From contig JAJHZJ010000751.1 of NCBI GenBank assembly GCA_023548195.1, positions 496,001 to 560,000 on the forward strand: DNA of 64,000 bases. Reading direction: 5' to 3'. Shown here piece by piece: positions 59,138 to 64,000 of this stretch. How positions within the stretch are numbered: the first letter of the stretch is position 1; each line of letters opens with the position of its first letter. A program made the position numbers and the translations under genes. The stretch is from Bettongia penicillata ogilbyi (Eukaryota; Chordata; Mammalia; Diprotodontia; Potoroidae). A model generated the notes under the pieces. The model saw only the letters and a list, made by a program, of their open reading frames with translations, had not been told where the DNA came from and made no database searches.

Positions 59138-60240
59138 ATGCCCAGAAAATGGAAAAAAAAATAAGACCATAGAAGTTTACTTTCTTGGTGAACAGATATC
59201 TCTTCTCATCCTTTCAGATGAGGAAGAACAATGCTTACCATCAGGGAAAGACATAGAAGTCAAGGCTTCTGTACTCCAAACATCCAAAATAAATATTCAA
59301 TGTACTCAGGGATGGAAGAGCTCAAAAAGGATTTTGAAAATCAAGTTAGAGAGGTAGAGGAAAAACTTGGAAGAGAAATGAGAGAGATGTAGGAAAAGCA
59401 TGAAAAAGAGGTCAATACCTTGCTAAAGGAGACCCAAAAAAATGCTGAAGAAAGTAGCACCTTGAAAAATAGGCTAACTCAACTGGCAAAAGAGTTTCAA
59501 AAAGCCAATGAGGAGAAGAATGCTTTCAAAAGCAGAATTAGCCAAATGGAAAAGGAGGTTCAAAAGTTCACTGAAGAAAAAAGTTCTTTAAAAATTAGAA
59601 CAGAACAGATGGAGTCTAATGATTTTATGAGAATCGAAGAAATCACAAAACAAAGCCAAAAGAAAGAAAAAATGGAAGATAATGTGAAATATCTCATTGG
59701 GAAAAAAAACTGACCTGGAAAATAGATCCAAGAGAGACAATTTAAAAATTATGGGACTACCTGAAAGTCATGATCAAAAAAAGAGCCTAGAGATTATCTT
59801 TCATGAAATTATCAAGGAAAATTCCCCTGATATTCTAGAAACAGAAGACAAAATAAGTATTCAAGGAATCCATTGATCACTGCCTGAAAGAGATCCAAAA
59901 AGAGAAACTCCTAGGAACATTGTGGCCAAATTCCAGAATTCCCAGGTCAAGGAGAAATCATTGCAAGCACGTAGAAAGAAACAATTCAAGTATTGTGGAA
60001 ATATAATCAGGATAGCACAAGATCTAGCAGCTTCAACATTAAGGGATCAAAGGGCTTGGAATATGATATTCCAGAAGTCAAAGGAACTAGGACTAAAACC
60101 AAGAATCACCTACCCAGCAAAACTGAGTATAATATGTTGGGGGAAATAAATGGTCTTTCACTGAAACAGAGGACTTTCAAGCATTCTTGATGAAAAGACC
60201 CGAGCTGAAAAGAAAATTTGACCTTCAAACACAAGAATGA
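59138..60240 (+). pseudogene. HAL1 ORF1 remnant (copy 3)
   Basis: Opens MPRKWKKK and then meets TAA, so the frame is closed after eight codons. Further on, the coiled coil reads EELKKDFENQVREVEEKLGRE (near 59320), with a stop at 59392. The open frame 59420-59713 carries the second part of the coiled coil (EVQKFTEEKSSLKIRTEQME). RRM and C-terminal domain follow in shifted frames; the C-terminal part reads IRIAQDLAASTLRD and YPAKLSI. TGA replaces the Arg CGA of copy 1 near 59875. Non-functional. Confidence 0.85.
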
Positions 60241-60372
60241 AAAGAAGCATGAAAAGGTAAACAGCAAAGAGAAGTCATAAGGGACTTATTAATGTTGAAC
60301 TGCTTACATTCCTACATGGAAAGACAATATTTGTAACTCTTGAAACTTTTCAGTATCTGGGTAGTTAGTGGG

Positions 60373-60375
<3 letters not shown>

Positions 60376-60409
<34 letters not shown>

Positions 60410-60426
60410 ACACACATACACACGTG
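60376..60426. repeat. (CA)n microsatellite within HAL1 3'UTR
   Basis: CA run at the same relative position as in copies 1 and 2. Confidence 0.95.
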
Positions 60427-61262
60427 CATGCACACACAGAGACAGAGAGCACAGAGTGAATTGAATAGGATGGGATCGTATCTTAAAAAAATGAAGTTAA
60501 GTAGTGAGAGAAATGTATTGGGAGGAGAGAGGGAGAAATGGAATGGGGCAAATTATCTCTCATAGACGAGGCAGGCAGGAGACTTTTTAGTGGAGTGAAA
60601 AAGAGGGGAGCTGAGAGAAAAACATGAAGTTTATTCTCGTCACATTTAACTAAAGGAATGAATAAAATGCACAATTATTTTGGTATGAAAACCTATCTTA
60701 CCATACAGGAAAGTGGGGGAGAAGGGGATAAGCAGGTTGGGAGCGGATGATGGAAGGGAGGGCAATGGGAAGAGGGAGAAATTTGAAATCAACACTCTTG
60801 GGGAGGGACAAGATCAAAAGAGAAAATAGAAGCAATGGGGGGCAGGATAGGATGGAGGGAAATATAGTTAGTCTTACACAACACGACTATTATTGAAGTC
60901 ATTTGCAAAACTACACAGATATGGCCTATATTGAATTGCCTGCCTTCCCAAAGGGAATGGGTGGGGAGTGAGGGATGGGGAGAAATTGGAACTCAAAGTT
61001 TTAGGAACAACTATCGTGTATTGTTCTAGCTACTAGGAAATAAGAAATACAGGCAATGGGGAATAGAAAATCATCTGCCCCTACTGGACAAAAGAGAAGA
61101 TGGGGACAAGAGAAAGGAGGGAAGATAGAAGAGAGGGCAGATTGGTGATAGGGAAATTAGAATGCTCAACATATTGGGGTGGGGGAGGGGACAAATGGGG
61201 AGAAGATTTGGAACCCAAAGTTTTGTGAAAATGCATGTAAAAAGTTAAATAAATTAATTAAA

Positions 61263-62940
61263 GAAAAGAATATAAACAATTCAATTTTAGTAAGTCCGTT
61301 ACGATTTTTCTCTTTCCTGTTTACTGTTTTATACTTCTCTTGATTCTTGTGTTTAAAAGTGAAATTTTCTGTTCAGCTCTGGTCTTTTCATTAAGAATTT
61401 TATAGGTCCTCTATTTCATTGCCTGACCATTTTCCCCTGAAGGATTATACTCAGGTTTGCTGGGAAGGTGATTGTTGGTTTTAATCCTAGATGCTTTGAC
61501 CTTTGGAATATCATATTGCAAGCCCTCTGATCCCTAAAATGTAGAAGCTGCCAGATCTTGTGTTAACCTGATTGTGTTTCCACAATACTTGAACTGTTTC
61601 TTTCTGGCTCCTTGCACTATTTTCTCCTTGACTTGGAGCTCTGGAATTTGATTACATTATTCCTCGGAGTCTTCCTTTTGGTATCTCTATCAGGAGGTGA
61701 TCAGTGGATTCTTTTGATATGTCTTTTACTCTCTGCTTGTAGAATATCAGGGCAGTTTTTCTTGAAAGACAATGTCTAAGCTTTCTTTTTATATAATGAC
61801 TTTTGGGTAGTCTGATAATTTTTAAATTTTTTCTCCTGGATCAGTTTCCAGGTCAGTTCTTTTTCTAATGAGATATTTCACATTATCTCCTACTTTTTTT
61901 ATTCTTTTAGTTTTGTTCTATAATTTCTTGATTTTTTTTTCATAAAGTCAATAGTTTTCATCTGCTTCATTCTAATCTTTAAGGAATTATTTTCTTCAGT
62001 GAGATTTTGGACCTCATTTTCTATCTGGCCAATTCTTCTTTCTAACGCATTATTCTCTTCATTGGATTTTGGATATCTTTGGCCATTTGAGTTAATTTTC
62101 TTCAGCATTTTTGGGTCCCTTTTACTAATCAGTTGACTCATTTTTCATGACTTTCTAACATCATTCTCATTTCTCTTCCCCATTTTTCCTCTACCTCTCT
62201 TACTTGATTTTCAAAATCCCTTTTTAGCTCTTCCATAGTCTGAGACCAATTCATATTTTTTCTTGGAGACTTTGAATCTAGGGGCTTTGACTTTGTTGTT
62301 TCCTTCTGCTTGTATATTTTGATCTTCCTTGTTACCAAAGTAAGATCCTACAATCTATTTTTTCGCCTATTTTTGTTCATTTCCCCAGTCAGTCACTTGA
62401 TGTTGAGTTCTTTCTCAAGGAAGTTCTCTACTTCCAGTGGAAGTAGAGGAGTGTACTGTCACCTGCTCCATCCCTCCACAATCTCTGCAATCTGTGAGCC
62501 ATGACATCCAGAAACATCTGCTTCCACTGCCCCTGCTGTTGCTCAGTATGCTGCAAGTCCCTCTGCCTACTCCACCTTGCTGAGACTGGGGCCAGACTAC
62601 TCTATTCTTTTACACAGGTCTAACAGGATTTTTTACATCAACCTTCCAATTTGTCTTTGGAATTTGGGGATCAAGAAGTTTGGAAACAAGCACAGGTCCC
62701 CTGAGGTCTGCTCAGGTCCCATCTGTCAGCATAGCTGCTCCAAGCCTAGCATATTAGATGCTTCCCATTGACCTTAGAGCCTGTCTTGGGCTGGGGATTT
62801 GCTTCACTCCATCATTCTATGAGTTTTGCAGCTCCAGAATTTGTTTAGTGTCATTTTTACGGGTATTTGATTGGGTTTGGGTGGTGGGGAGAGCTAGAAC
62901 AATTTCCTGCTTTTACTCCACCATCTTGGCTCCACTCCCT
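61263..62940 (-). mobile_element. Old HAL1-like element, 5' half (copy 4b)
   Basis: Continues copy 4 from the 3'UTR start through ORF1 to a 5' end with ccaccatcttggctccactc at 62917-62936. Its outer flanks, caaacatccccatct (54425 side) and caacatttcaatctt (62943 side), could be a decayed target duplication (about 11 of 15). Confidence 0.75.
61320..62378 (-). pseudogene. Old HAL1 ORF1 remnant (copy 4)
   Basis: Coiled coil reads EELKRDFENQVREVEEKWGRE (62240 area) and later GQIENEVQNLTEENNSLKIR. The RRM and C-terminal blocks are recognisable at 61820 and 61540 but interrupted. Amino end and coiled-coil composition are closer to the old L1 at 12924 than copies 1-3 are. Broken by many stops. Confidence 0.75.
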
Positions 62941-64000
62941 CTCAACATTTCAATCTTGAGATAGTACAATCATATAATGTAGAAACAGGTTTTTAAAAAT
63001 AAAATACATCTTTAATTGTATCTAATATTTGATTTTGGTAGGCATTGAACATTGTTTTCTGCAGATGTGAAAAAATGCATCTTTAATTGTATATAATATT
63101 TTATTTTTGTGGGAATTGAATATTGTTCTACAGTAACATGTTTTACTTCACCTAAAGAGAAGAATTCACTGTCAAATAAAAATATTTATTTTAAAAAATA
63201 ACAATTATTTTTGCACCCAAACATATTCTTTCCTATAAGTAATCTATCTAAATGGAACCTGACTTGCTCTCTTAGACATTAAAGTCTCATGGGAAATAGT
63301 CACAAATGAGAATAATTTAAAGGAAAATGACCACTGAAATATAAAGATTTTGAAACAAAAATCAGCAATGAAATAATATGCACTCTCAGAATCATGATCA
63401 AAATAAAACAGTAGAAGGAAGGGGAAATCTATCTGGGTTCCATGATGACCATAGAGGTTTCAATTCTACAGGGTTTCTCTTTCTCTTCTGCTCAGTAAAG
63501 AGAAGAAAAGGGCAAGTGAGCATTCCAGACAAAAGATCTTGTTTTTGTTCTCTGAATTCAATACCACCAAAGTATGAAACCCATTGCAATAAACTCTGCC
63601 AAAGACATGCAGAGAGTCCAAACCTTTCCCTTTTATCCCCCTGTGAAAGATGCTCCTTTTGTAACATCTTCAAAGGGATCCAAATTCTCATCCCCATCTG
63701 AACCCGGAGATACCACACATGGAGGGCACATTCTGGGCAACATAACACAGTAGGGAAATGAGATTCCATTCAAATTGAAGTAGAAAAGGAATGGGCAGAG
63801 AAAAGAGATGGACAAAGACACAGAATTAAGTGAAGATTAAAAAAAATTATTCTTCCTTCCTTGTGCAATGTATTTATTTTTCATCTATTCACTTATGCTT
63901 ATGTTTGCATATGGAGAAGGACTACCTTCCTGAAATTCAAATCTGCTTTTATTATTAACTTCAACCCAAATATAACATGATAAACAAATGATTAGACCAA
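62941..64000. other. Unassigned, with a tandem duplication of about 70 bp
   Basis: 63004-63065 and 63074-63133 are two near-copies (catctttaattgtatctaat and catctttaattgtatataat). The rest, including the both-strand open stretch 63378-63769, is unrecognised. Confidence 0.5.

Larger units (their letters stand above)
58416..61262 (+). mobile_element. Full-length HAL1-like retrotransposon, copy 3
   Basis: Starts gggggaggagccaagatggt, 5'UTR to 59137, ORF1 59138-60240, 3'UTR with CA tract (60376-60426) and A-rich end at about 61262. The host sequence on each side is copy 4: aaaaatataaa (58401-58411) and aagaatataaa (61265-61275) make an 11-bp duplication with one mismatch. No ORF2. Confidence 0.85.

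Noticed and set aside
63378..63769. Overlapping frames of 107 and 123 codons
   Set aside because: No similarity recognised on either strand and no splice or promoter context; left unassigned.

Overview
The window is mammalian intergenic or intronic DNA, almost certainly from a marsupial and probably an Australasian one. Three things point there. Full-length tRNA-derived SINEs of the WSINE1/Mar1 type are present (for example 8889-9146 and 30132-30402). There is a dense load of L2/CR1-clade LINE debris ending in the familiar tail about no transfer of residues larger than a short SINE-like 3' end, and there are two distinct L1-type families with marsupial-style 3' ends. Base composition is AT-rich, and no intact host protein-coding gene, tRNA, rRNA or CRISPR array can be supported. 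Names of repeat families come from memory of family features, not from a database search.

Layout. 1-9960 is mostly unassigned AT-rich sequence with ancient L2 and MIR scraps, a degenerate telomere-like patch (928-1003) and one full SINE. 9975-25200 is a pile-up of L1-type insertions: an old plus-strand L1 (from about 12060) is broken by a minus-strand L1 fragment and by a complete half-L1 (HAL1-like: 5'UTR, ORF1, 3'UTR, no ORF2; 14253-17075) with a perfect 15-bp target-site duplication. Further L1 3' ends and a decayed near-complete ORF2 follow (19525-24365), the latter interrupted by an unclassified repeat. 25200-33000 holds SINEs, L2 tails, an LTR-like block and a scattered CR1/L3-like LINE. 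33300-36762 holds a second copy of the unclassified repeat split by a 5'-truncated L1, and an unusual 3'-truncated HAL1 with a perfect 16-bp duplication. 37000-54300 is old L2/L1/MIR material, simple repeats, and a HAL1-L1 chimera inserted in an L2. 54448-62940 is a nest of three HAL1 copies: an old minus-strand one split by a plus-strand copy and carrying a second minus-strand copy in its tail. 62941-64000 is unassigned.

How the pieces work together. The L1 copies carry ORF2 (endonuclease, reverse transcriptase, C-terminal cysteine motif), while the HAL1 copies encode only the ORF1 RNA-binding protein. The HAL1s must therefore have been copied with reverse transcriptase supplied by L1. The target-site duplications, an endonuclease-type target and the HAL1-L1 chimera fit that dependence. 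Every ORF seen in these elements is broken, so nothing here looks capable of moving by itself.

The strongest candidates for a second look are the HAL1 family and its nesting, the 3'-truncated HAL1 without a poly(A) tail, the chimera, duplicated 5'UTR units in HAL1, the unclassified two-copy repeat, a 3 x 60-bp tandem array inside another repeat, and a few AT-rich islands that look unlike repeats and might be conserved noncoding elements (inference only).
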